Of a stretch of 64,000 bases of DNA, positions 48,955 through 59,866 are shown piece after piece. Source of the DNA: Telopea speciosissima (lineage: Eukaryota; Streptophyta; Magnoliopsida; Proteales; Proteaceae); contig NC_057917.1 of NCBI RefSeq assembly GCF_018873765.1, forward strand, positions 55,548,464 to 55,612,463. The letters run 5' to 3'. The position numbers were made by a program, and so were the translations under genes. Position 1 is the stretch's first letter; every line of letters begins with the position of its first letter. Under the pieces are notes generated by a model. It did not search any database, was not told where the DNA came from, and saw only the letters and a program-made list of their open reading frames with translations.

Positions 48955-49321
48955 TCTGCTAACGGAAAAATCCACAGCTAAAAATCTGCAGCTATAGATT
49001 TGTTGCGGAAAAATCCACAATTAAAAGTCCACAGTTAGATATTGACTGCGGAAAATCCACAGTTAAAAATCCGCAGCTATAGATTTGTTGTGGAAATATC
49101 CGCAACTAAAAGTCCGCAGCTATAAATTTGTTGCGAAAAAATCCTCAGCTACAGAGTACCCTTTTCCTGCGGTAGGATAACCGCAGCTACAAACTTAGCG
49201 ATGGCACTTGTAGTTACGGATAGAAAACCACAGGTAATCCGTAGCTATAGGCTATTGCTGCGGATTTTTGGATCTATTACTGCGGAAAAAACTGTAGTTA
49301 TAAGCCCTTTTTGTTGTAGTG
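48955..49321 (-). mobile_element. CACTA element end, unit 2 copy
   Basis: Minus-strand CACTACAAC terminus at 49321. The subterminal 'cgcagcta' motifs are regular here, whereas in unit 1 several are altered by single-base changes. Confidence 0.7.
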
Positions 49322-50527
49322 ACCCCTTTTATATTCCTAACCAGGTGCTCGAGCCGATTGAGTTTCTCCTTTAATTATTGATTCTCTTGATTCCTAGATG
49401 GAACCAAAATAAGGGTATTGTCAATTGCTACTTCATCTTCCCCTCCCATCAAACTAGGGGAGGAATGATCTGAGGACAACTCCACTGATCATGAATTTCT
49501 ATTGGACAGGAAACATTCATCTGCGTCTATAACATTTCAATGATACCAATCAACATCTACTCTATATTTGTGACTTTTACTTCCACAGGGTCCTGAAATG
49601 GTGAAAGATTGCTATTTATACTCATTTTGACTGAGGTATTGGAAGGGATGAATGCCTCTTAAGTCTATCTGAATCAGGATCTTGAACCCACATAGGTCAT
49701 GAACTGGCTACTAAGCTCGACAAAATTCTTGATAGATTTTGGCGAGAGTCAAGAGAACCACTTCCTACCAAGTCTTTTTAGTGTTGTCGGGCACACTCTG
49801 CAGATGATAGGATCAAGTGCTCTAGTCAGGATCATGGTGGACTTGAAGTAGTTTAGATGATCAATTGGATCTGTCTTCCCCTCATATAGCTCAAACGTTG
49901 GGGGCTTGAACTCGGCTGGGAGCGATGCTTTCATGATGTCATCTGACAAGGCACTGTCATTAGAGAAATTGAGATCCCCAGTACCCATCTGCCTCTTCCA
50001 GATTTTTTGCATCTGCTCATTGAGTTGTTTGCTTAGCCCATCATCCATCTCCCATGGTCGTACTTCCTCATGCATTTTTGGGGCATCAATTCTTCGTGGA
50101 CTTTGACCTAGTATGTTGTCTTCGACCTCATGGGAGGTCGACTAGCTAGAGATCGATCTTCAGCAGACTCATTGACACGATTGGGGGAGGGTTATCTAGA
50201 ACTGGCTAAACTCGCTCTATTGTGATTTCCCCCATCATTGTGAGTAATTCACCTTGAGTGGACAGCGATGCCGGGGGTGGCGGAGGATCTCGTACTTGGG
50301 TAATCCTGCCTAACAGCATTACGGAGAAGGTTCTCCATGTTTAGGATCTGCAATTGCATCACATCCAAATGAGCATTAGTTGCCGCTACTTGAGGATCAA
50401 GGTGGTCAGCGGCAGGTGGATCATGACTCCTGGGTTCAGCTATGCCTCTGGACATATGATTGTGAAACAGAGGAGATCACAGCTTCATTGTTTTGTTTAT
50501 AATTAATTATTGAGAATATTTCAAATT

Positions 50528-50930
50528 GAGATGGCCCATGTTGCGGTCGTCCTCCATGCTGCAAGGACTGTGATGTGACAATGGAGGAGAGCTTTCTACA
50601 ATTCTAAATTAAGAAAATTTTTACAGGAAAGGTTTCCAACAAGACATTGTTTATTTGTGTAAGCGGAACAATCTCATCCACTGCCGCCAATAATTAACGC
50701 CACTCACCTCCTAATTTCTATCTGGATGAGAAGAATGGTGATAAGGATCTCTACCACCTTATGAAGTAGAGTGTTTTGCATCATCACTAATACCTTTTTT
50801 ACTAAATCCCAACAAGCTAGGAAGACAAGATGATCTTGAAAGTTAGTTAACCTTATGATAATAGCCTGCAACTCAAACCAACCAAACTATTGCTTCACTT
50901 AGAAAATCTTTCATTTTAATTTTACTATAG
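50528..50930. repeat. Orphan PME 3'-flank copy (pairs with 30820-31110)
   Basis: Shared segments 'agatggcccat', 'ttgcggtc', 'cctccat/cctccgg', 'cctgcaactcaaac' and 'tgcttcact' occur in the same order as in the flank of minus-strand PME copy 2. A minus-strand PME would be expected to the right, but none is there. Confidence 0.5.
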
Positions 50931-53250
50931 AACTAAACAGCTAGACTGAGATGGATCTAGTATTCTAGTGCTTCTTGGTTTCTTATCAAGGAGTCCTAAG
51001 TCCTAACCACCTATCGTGCCGAGCCTTATCTAGATCAACATCGCTGATGAGCTGGTTCTTGGTGGTGGATAGAGAGAGGGCGAGTCTATCGCTAATAAAA
51101 ACTCATAACCATGTCAATTATTAATGAGAGAAATCTTAGATTAGATTTTCTCTTTACACACCCAAAGAAAAACATCTTAGATGTCACTCTTAAGACTATT
51201 AGAAAAGTCTCCCATCTAGCCTGCATCATCGTCAACGTGGTCCTGCTCTAAACTTATTTGATGAAATGTCTGATTGAATATACAGGGACATGTGGTAGCT
51301 AGTATCGAACCCATCCAATTTGGTATCGTATGGCATCGATCAAAGAAATTAAGCTTGAGGAGCAAAATCCAAGTCTTCCTTCTCTAGTCACCAAGAAGCT
51401 TCCTTTGCTTTGTTTGCTTCTCTCTTTGCTCAAAGGGAGAGGACCCCATGAAAGCCTAGCAACACCATATAGGTCCATAACCAACCAGGTCAAATGGTTT
51501 TTTTTTTTTGTTGCAAATATGGCCCTCAAAATTGTTCTTTAGTTTATTGGTACTTTGCCTACGGAGAATCTACTTTCAAGTACCTTAAAGATTCAATTTC
51601 TTTCATAGAACCTTTAAAATTTGGTAATTTTGGAAAACAATAAGTGGGCTCCATTTTGTGATTCAAACAAATAAATAAAAATAGCATGCGACCGTGCATG
51701 AATCCCTTCTTCATCAAAAAATTAGATAAAAGAAAGGAAAAAAATTCATACAAAAGAACAAGCTTTATGTAAGAAGTCAAGCATTGGAATGGTCTGTGTT
51801 TCCAGCAAAAACTATCTTCTTTTTCACAAACAATCCACGAGACCTGAAATAGAAAGAGTAAAGGCTCGGAGTAGGTCTCCGGGGAACACTCTTTGATGAT
51901 CAAGTCAGTATATTGATCAGATTATTCAATGGAATCTAAAGAGTATTTCACAATGGTTTATCTCTCGCCTGGAGTGTGGTATTTATAGGGTTCATGGGAC
52001 ATGTCCCCTTCTGTGAATAAGATCCGAGTTCTGGTAGGAATACATTCCTTGGGTCGGTAGATCCTTTCCCTTCTTTGAGATTCTTTAGATACGCATGAGC
52101 TATAATAGGAATTGGATAAGTTATCAATTGTAACTGATATTCAGTTGGATTTGCTTTCTTTTCGTGGAGAGTCCCGAATGTGCACGTGATTATATTCATA
52201 CGCTTCTTTGTAGGCATGCCACGTGACGCATGTTAATTGGTGGCAGGATAACTGTCCACATCAGTATGCTTCGGTAAGTTTATCATGGTAGTCCATCTCA
52301 TTGTGCCACGAGGAATGATGATGTGTCTGAATAGGTAATACATGGCTTTGATAGCAACATATCAAATTTCAGAATATAATTCAATCAAATAATTTCCCAT
52401 GTATTAGCACGCATCTGCATGTATGTTATTGTGTACTTACGGTACTCCAACCACTATTGTACTCTCTCCCATAGTCTTGATTTTCAATCCTTTATTTTAC
52501 TACTTGACAAACTCTAGTTGAGCTAAATTTCAATATGTGAGGAAAAGACCTTGGGGTCTACTCTCCAAAAAATTCTGATCCCATTGGATTTGCCACATTG
52601 CATATATCTTAAATAATTTATACTAAATTTTTTCCCATACATTGCTATGGAATCTAATGGATAGACCACCTAGTTGTGCCAAGTGAAAGATGATCTACCC
52701 ATTTACATAACTTCAATCTTCATCCAATCCATTACGTGGTGGATAATTGTGCCATCAATTGATGAAAATGAAAATGAAAATGAAAATGATGGCACACATC
52801 CCTTCCATACTATCTCTTCTTCAAAGACACTTTTTTCTCCTTGACCTTATAGATTCCTTTTATACAAACTGAAAAAGACATTTTAAACTTTCAATTAACA
52901 GGAGAATAATGATAATCGATTTTGAATGAACCCTTCTCCAAGGTAGAAGGAAAATTTTCACCTTGGTTTTATATGTGGAAGACGTCATTGACCCATTTTA
53001 TTTTTTTCAATTGTGATGGATTAACCTGTGGTAGTATTGAGCCGTACAAGACCGGGCACGGGCATAAATGCCACAATAAAGAGGTAACTATAGACCATAG
53101 AGAAACCGCCAAGTAGACCAACTTAGAGTTGGAAAGTCAATGGCTTCAGAATCTATTGGCCCATTGCAGCCAATTCAAACAAAAAAAGAAAAAAGACTGT
53201 TTGGAATTCCCAAACCACAAACAAGCCAATATTCTTTTTTCACGTAAGTG
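50931..53250. other. Intergenic region between PME copies 4 and 5; contains an LTR-like stretch
   Basis: No gene supported. On the minus strand, about 52262 to 51840 resembles a solitary LTR: it starts TGATGTGGACAG, has 'ctataaataccacact' as a TATA-like site near 51975, and an end 'ccccggagacctactc'. (gaaaat)n lies at 52766-52788. Other short ORFs show no motif. Confidence 0.4.
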
Positions 53251-53331
53251 TCATGCATGGCCCAAACCCAAAACCTTTTCATAGCTCTAAACGCGTTCAA
53301 GTCTACTACTCTATTAAGCCCTATATAAAGG

Positions 53332-53340
53332 GTACAACTT
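53332..53340 (+). promoter_or_regulatory. PME copy 5 TATA box
   Basis: The sequence tatataaag stands 75 bp before the chosen ATG at 53415. The upstream sequence shares 'gaatctattggcccattg' with the other PME promoters, but no CACGTG was seen in the 400 bp before it. Confidence 0.65.
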
Positions 53341-53414
53341 CCATGCTTGATTCATTGCAATTTGGAGTAATAAGGCAGCAATCCAATACTTACTTGTTTA
53401 AGTTTTGGGTCACT

Positions 53415-55406
53415 ATGGATAATAAGCTTCTTTCTAAAATTCTTGTGAGTCTCTCATCTCTTCTTTCATTTTTCTCTGGGGTGGCTAATGGTCACACCAT
53501 ATCATCATCCTCATCCTCATCATCTTCTTGTAGCCAAACACCATACCCTCAAATATGTAATTCCTTTGTTACCTCTAATCCTCTAGCCACCTCAAAAGGT
53601 TTCCGTGATGTAGCCCTCATGGTCACTATGAACCAAGCTCAATTAGCCCATAATCACATTTCAGCTATGGACTTGAGCTCCTTCGATAAGCCAGCCAGGG
53701 CAGCATGGACTGACTGTGTGGAGCTCTATAACGACACGGTTAGCAAGCTTAATCGTGTATTATTAGAATCTAATAGTTGGGAAGATACTCAAACATGGCT
53801 TAGTGCAGCTGTTGCCAATCACCAAACATGCCAAAATGGGTTTATGGAGCTCAACTCAGCTTCATTTATGTCTTCCTTACCTTCCATATTGTTGAGTGAC
53901 TTCTCAAAGTTGCTTAGTAACTCTCTGGCTGTAAACAACCAGCTGGCAGCTTCAACACTGTCTGGCGGTCGTAAACAATTGCAACCAGGTGGTGGTGCCA
54001 GACGCTTGCTTTCTGATGGATTCCCTTCATGGGTCTCTGCTTCTGATAGAAAGCTTCTCCAATCAACAACAGCAACAGCAGCTAATATAGTTGTGGCTGC
54101 TGATGGGTCTGGTAATTACAAGACCATCTCTGAAGCTGTGGCTGCTTCATCAAAGCTAAGGAGTGGGACTTCAAGATTTGTTATATATGTGAAGAAGGGT
54201 ACTTACCAAGAGAATGTTGAGATTACAAAGTCAATGAAGAATATAATGCTAATTGGAGATGGGATTGATGCTACCATAGTTACTGGTAGTAAAAACGTCC
54301 AAGATGGTTCCACAACTTTCAGATCCGCCACCGTTGGTAAGCTTTCTTTCTTGAAACTTCAACTTAATTAATCCTCAATTCGTCCAAGATGATTCTTAAG
54401 ATCTTTTTGCTTTCCAAGCTGTTCTTTTCAGAGAAAAAGGATGTACACACTGACATGGACGTACAGCCCTCTCATAGTCTCTCTCTTCTCCCGCTCCCTC
54501 TCCCTCTCCCTCTCCCTCTCCCTCTCCCTCTTCGTGTGTTAATGAGATATTCTCCTCCTTCACTTTACCCCCCCCCCTCCTTAAGCCACTTATTTCTTGC
54601 ACATTCTTTTATTGTTTTCTAAAAGGTTTCCTACAAAGGCAGTACACACTATAACCAATGAAGGATTGAAAAATGTTTTCTAAAAGGTTTCCTACAAAGG
54701 CAGTACACACTGTAACCAATGAAGGATTGAAAAATAGTATCAGGGCCTACATGGGTTCACATAGTCGGAATAAGAGAGAAAAATGTTAGTATATAAGTCA
54801 TACTATTTATTTGGGAAGTAGTTTTTTGTTCTGGAGTATGTGTGGTCTACGCCAACACCTATGTGTCTATCTGTCTTCTCCTCAAAACAAGGGGGTGTCT
54901 CCAGATTGTCTACTGTCGCTTGCCCGTGTTGTGGGTGTGCAGTGCGTGCTTCCTCACATAGGCAAGAGCGCAATGACCGCCTTACCCACTGCCCGAGCAC
55001 CCTACTCAGGTAGGGTAGGATGATCATTATGCCCCTACCTATGTAAGTGTAAGGAAGCACACCCACAGCACAGGAAGGCAATAGTAAAGGGTCCAAATTG
55101 GAGAAATAGACTCATGCAGTCATGAGAGCGGCCTCTTATGTGAGAAAGATATAAAGAAATCTGTAAAAAGGAAGTGTAGAAGTCTTTTACCTTAACTTTT
55201 TTCTTTATGTTTTTATGGACCTCAATTCACCATCACGTACAAGGTACAAGCACGTTGTACAATGCAAAAAGAGCATTTATGTTAACAAAAAAAGACAGGT
55301 GTAGCACCAAGCCAACACCGTAAGTGAAGCGTACAGCCGGAGTACGACTTTTTCTTCTGTAACACGATTAGCCCTACTCAATGAAACAGGACGTCCACAC
55401 ATCAGG

Positions 55407-55450
<44 letters not shown>

Positions 55451-56769
55451 ATTGACTATTTGATAGGGAAATATTACTATTTTAGGGGTACTTAGGTCTT
55501 AACATCTCTCTCTGTGTATGGTGGGGTACTTAGGTCTCTCTCTCTATATGGTGTGTGACTGACTATGATAGGGAAATATACTGAGTTGTGACTCTGATAA
55601 GGAAATATTACTGTTTTAAAAGGTACTTAGGTTGTTGTTGAGAAGGTTAAAACTTAAAAGTGATTCGATCGGCGACAGTACGGAATCTATCCTCAGATTT
55701 GACATTCTCCGCTTTTGAAAATGGTTCAACCCATCACTTCCTACAATCAATAAGGGGAAGAATAACTCGGTACGGGACGTTTTCTTTTAGAAAGGAAAGA
55801 GGTAGATGCATGGGAGTGTTGGTTGGTTGGTGTAGGCCATATTTATTAACAGAAAATTATTTCTCAACAAATATATAATAATAAAAAGAAAGAACACCAT
55901 TCAACCCAGACACGGTCAGGACATGAAATGACTGTCCCATCCTCATGGAAAGGCAAGGGTGTACTGATCATTTCACGCCTGGCTGCTGTACGTATCCCGG
56001 CACAGGTATGGATTAAACGCTAATCATTCCCATCTTATGACTTACATGAATGAATAAATGTGCTATTTTCTTCTCCTCAGGTGCAGTCGGTGACGGCTTC
56101 ATCGCCAAGGCTATGACCTTCCAAAACACGGCCGGTCCTCAGAAACACCAAGCAGTTGCATTCCGTTCAGGCTCAGACCAATCAGTTTTGTATCAGTGTA
56201 GCTTCAACGGTTACCAAGACACCTTATATGTCTACTCCCAACGCCAATTCTACAGCTACTGTGACATCTACGGCACCCAAGACTTCATTTTCGGAGATGC
56301 CGCCGTCGTGCTCCAGAACTGCAATATCTATGTGAGAAAACCCATGAGCAACCAGATGAATACCGTGACGGCTCAAGCGCGGTCTGATCCAAACGAGAAC
56401 ACCGGAATTTCGATCCATAACTGCAGAATTACAGCCGCTTCAGACTTGAAAGCAGTACAGAGTTCATATAAGACTTATTTGGGGAGGCCATGGAAGGAAT
56501 ACTCAAGGACTGTTGTCATGACGACTTATATTGATAGCTTGATCGATCCTGCAGGGTGGCTCGAATGGAGTGGCAATTTTGCTCTGAGCACTCTTTACTA
56601 TGGAGAGTACGGGAATACTGGTTCTGGTTCCAGCACTAGTGGTCGAGTGAAGTGGATGGGGTATCATATCATGAGCGCCTCTGATGCCCAGAAGTTCACA
56701 GTTGCAAACTTCTTGGGTGGTGGTTCTTGGATTGCAGCCGCCGGAGTCCCTTACTCTTCCGGCCTATAA
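53415..56769 (+). CDS. Pectin methylesterase with N-terminal inhibitor-like domain, copy 5 (most diverged)
   Basis: Exon 1 53415-54336, exon 2 56081-56769; 536 aa. The frame is open upstream to an ATG at 53253, but that lies before the TATA box, so MDNKLLSKI at 53415 is the start. A serine run (TISSSSSSSSSCSQ) lengthens the mature pro-domain start. RRLL and RKLL sites and catalytic Q331, D354, D375 and R443 are present. Differences from the others include YVYSQRQFYSYCDIYGTQDF, VVLQNC, NQMNTVTAQARSD and VPYSSGL. The phase-1 intron is 1744 bp, against 108 bp in copies 1, 3 and 4, and holds a 61-bp tandem repeat, CT microsatellites and MITE-like hairpins. It is the oldest branch in this array. 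Probably functional if the large intron splices; no coding defect seen. Confidence 0.94.
54478..54533. repeat. (CCCTCT)n-like pyrimidine repeat in PME5 intron
   Basis: The hexamer 'ccctct' is repeated about six times, flanked by further CT-rich sequence. A second microsatellite, (CT)n, lies at about 55412-55450. Confidence 0.8.
54614..54735. repeat. 61-bp tandem duplication in PME5 intron
   Basis: Two units, 54614-54674 and 54675-54735, beginning 'gttttctaaaaggtttcct', differ by few bases (e.g. 'actataacc' against 'actgtaacc'). A recent local duplication. Confidence 0.85.
54911..55085. repeat. MITE-like inverted repeat in PME5 intron
   Basis: The left arm 'actgtcgcttgcccgtgttg' and 'tgtgggtgtgc' pair with the right arm, reversed 'actattgccttcctgtgctg' and 'tgtgggtgtgc'. 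The inner parts pair too ('cataggcaagagcgcaatga' with reversed 'cataggtaggggcataatga'). A second, more decayed piece of the same family lies at about 55795-56005. Confidence 0.6.
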
Positions 56770-59144
56770 ACCTTGTGTGACTTAAGACATAAATATGTTA
56801 CATAAGTCTTTGTCATTTCTCATGTTGCATCAAATTATGCAGATGTACTTGAATTGAATTATTGTATGGTTTGTGTTCAATTCCCTTGTAGGGCTAGGCG
56901 TTTTAATGGCATTATTGTATCAAATTACTATACCCATTTATTACTGTAATTTCTGGGTTTGAATAATAATCGTATGATTTCCTACCCCAAAAAAAATAGG
57001 GAAAAAGAATCCTATGGTATCCCCTTGTTTTGAGAAGGTCGGAGAGAGAGATAGGCACATGAGAGTGCTGGCATAGACCACACTTCCGGACACCGAAAAT
57101 TGATTCCCAAAAAATTTAATAGTATGATTTTATGACTTACTAGAATAACAAAAAAGACTTTTATGGGGCCTAAATAGAACATGCATTGGGGGTTTAAAAG
57201 AGTATTTAATAATGGGGCAGGAGGGGATCTATAAATGCCACTTTATCTCCCATGCAAACCCAATGGGAGTACGGAAGAGACCACCTCAAGATTTGTATAA
57301 AAGGAGCTAGCCCACATGTAATGCATGAGAGAAAATATTATTGGGTCATACACAGCTGTGTTTACAACCTTTTCCTTAATAAATCTGATTAATTAGGTGG
57401 TCACAATGTGATCTTATAACCTTTGGAAGAAGATCCTTTCAAGTGCCTGCAGTAGTGCATTGCAGACGTTAGAGCTTGACACTTGGCAAATATTAAATCT
57501 AATGGTGTCAAGCTCAAGAAAAAAAACTTGATCAATCAAGTTCGGCACTGTTGGATGAGGCATCTGCTAGGTGTCAAGCTCCGACACCCACACTGCACCG
57601 TACTGCAGGCAGATGCACGCACATTAATTTGGAAGGTCAGCTCAAGGATGCTTGAATCATCCATAGTTGACAACGTCAGAGTCACTCCGAAAAATTCATC
57701 TCCAGCGCCTCAGTGAGTGCAGCTGGAGTCCATCCCTCATCCATTGTAATGGTCTATAATAATGTCAATCTGAGTCTCTCAGACCGAGTTGGATTGACAG
57801 GAGCATGGCTATCTGTGGTTTAGGGTTAAGGGTCGGTTTGGAATTTATTATGGATTTCTGACCATTTTTTCTTGTAAGTTTATCTTATTGGTTTCATTTA
57901 TTTATTTATTTTACATTAATAACTGAACCAAAATGCAATTATTTTCAAGAATGAAATGTTTGTTATGCTTAGACTGTGTTTGATATGTATTTTGGGTTGA
58001 TTTCAATTCATTCTACTCTTCACTCGAATAGTTATTTCTTTGCCAAATTGGCTGAGGCTTACGTGACACAAATTCAAAAACAAAACCCTAGAGTCATGCT
58101 CATGCGTACGGGTACCACTTGTACGTCATGATCGCCCTTTAGGATGGATGGGGGGGACCAAATTAAGACCTGGTCATAATAATACCTCAAGTGGTTTATT
58201 AGACGCCAAAAGGGTTGTCACATCTGAACCCACAAAACTAAAAGGACTAAATATATGTATATATATAAAGTAGTATTAAGCTGGGCTCATTGGATAAGGA
58301 GAATCTCATAATTCTATTTGCTGAGAGAGAAAAATGGCAACAAGAGCTTTAAAAGAGGTAGCTGATTGGAAGCCCTCACCTGAACTACAGTGGTTAGGGT
58401 GGGATTTAAGTGCTCTATCTAAAGCTTGTTTTAAGTAGGAGATATACAGTCCACATGTCTATCAGTCACTAGCTACGTTCACATAATCAATTAATTGGAT
58501 GTCTTTGGCTGGGGGTTGCAATTTCCACAAATGCATGAAAGTAAAATTTACAACTATCTTTGATTGATGGCAGCATGATGTGGATACCCTAAAAACGGAA
58601 ATGTCAATTATCTTAATAAATACCATTGACACTGACCATTTATAGAGACTAGCAATTATGCCATTAATTACTTTATAGAGACTAGCAATTATCAAAAAAA
58701 TTAAGATTTTATTTTTTAGTAGAAAAAACAAAAAAAAAAGACTTTAGGAGGAAGGGGAGAAATATATTGTGAATTGATAAGGGTATTTTAGTATTGTAAA
58801 ATATTATTTATTAATTATATAATAGTATTGTAAAACGTTTTGGATAAATATCCGAATTTGAAATTGAAATATCTGTATTCGCATCCAATTAGCTTTTGAA
58901 TGGATTTGGATAGTTTCCAGAAACTAATTTTTCAGAATACAGATTCTCCTAAATACGAACCAAATATGGATTTTCGATTATCAATTTATATCCCTAATTA
59001 GCATGTACCATTTTTCTTTCTCTCTATGAAATGACCTTGCTACCCTCTTATGTAGGAAACTTTTTCATCACACCTCATTGGTGTGCTCCCCTATGCTATT
59101 TACTCAGGGAATCATCTCTTTTTCTTAATAATAAATTGGGGTGC
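56770..59144. other. PME5 3' flank and intergenic DNA
   Basis: The PME5 3' UTR region lies within the first ~200 bp. 57020-57100 repeats the MITE-family phrase 'gctggcatagaccacact'. 58830-58990 is a decayed relative of the 16517 MITE ('gcatccaattagcttttgaatgg'). No gene supported. Confidence 0.5.
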
Positions 59145-59271
59145 TATTCTCTGTGCCGCAGCGCAGGCTACACCCAGGAACATAGGGGTGGGTGCAATGA
59201 CCACCCTGCCCCCCTGAGTGGCAGGCCCATGTTCCTGGGCGCAGTCTGCGCTGCAGCCTAGAAAACATTCT
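59145..59271. repeat. MITE-like GC-rich hairpin repeat
   Basis: The left arm 'gcagcgcaggctacaccca' and 'ggaacatag' pairs with the reversed right arm 'gcagcgcagactgcgccca' and 'ggaacatgg', with termini 'attctctgtg' and 'agaatgtttt'. The loop contains 'caatgaccaccctgcccccc'. Confidence 0.65.
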
Positions 59272-59723
59272 CCCTAATAAACTTTAAAGGAAACTACGAG
59301 TTTTCCTCACTTTTAAAAAATCTACTTGTATTGTCGAGGTAGAACCATTTTTTTCTCAAAGATTCCCCTAGTATGAATAAGTAGAGGAAAGGACAAGAGC
59401 CACTTTTATACAGTGATGGCAACGGGTGGTTTAATTAGATAACCCCCTTGGCCCACCACTATCTGATGAACGTATGGTATGACCGGCCAATATGGGATTT
59501 AATTGGTCAAGTCCGGGCTCTAGGAAATCGCAGTCCTTCTTTACAAACATTTTGAAAGAAAAAAAAAAACCCCTAAGTCCCTAATTGGCTTGTAAAAATT
59601 AGTGAGTTCTATGTTTCATGGGGCAAGTTTAGGTTGAGCAATATTTTAAGTAGATTTGGCTTTCACATTAGAAGAACCTTGCTCAATTCCAATATTGCCG
59701 TGACTATCTTTAATTAGGGAGAG

Positions 59724-59866
59724 AGAACGCTGCATGGTTGTATGACCCCTGCATCAATGCGGGGATAATGGAAGCATGCACCCAACAATCAAAATGGGGC
59801 CGGGTGGGATAGTCATTTCATCAACCTTGTATCTGAGCATAGGGACGTACAATCAAACAACGTTCT
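59724..59866. repeat. MITE-like inverted repeat
   Basis: The left end 'agaacgctgcatggttgta' pairs with the reversed right end 'agaacgttgtttgattgta'. The interior holds 'cctgcatcaatgcggggata'. It belongs to the same loose family as the other GC-rich hairpins. Confidence 0.5.

Larger units (their letters stand above)
47780..50455 (-). mobile_element. Ty3/gypsy gag-region fossil, unit 2 copy
   Basis: Duplicate of 42340-45002 with the same gag parts (for example 49749-50075 and 50249-50455). It carries the same LINE tail and CACTA end, so both insertions predate the tandem duplication. Broken in several places. Confidence 0.7.
45071..50527. repeat. Tandem duplication, unit 2 (about 5.46 kb)
   Basis: Direct copy of 39636-45070. 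It begins 14 bp before the copy 4 TATA box and ends at AATT, 50524-50527, where unrelated-orientation PME flank sequence starts. Differences from unit 1 are few and clustered: a block in PME exon 1, single-base indels in the CACTA relic, a few short indels in the gag fossil, and poly-C length. Confidence 0.9.

Noticed and set aside
53253-53414. In-frame upstream ATG extending PME copy 5 by 54 residues
   Set aside because: It lies before the TATA box at 53332, and the added residues are not conserved in the other copies. MDNKLL at 53415 matches the family start.
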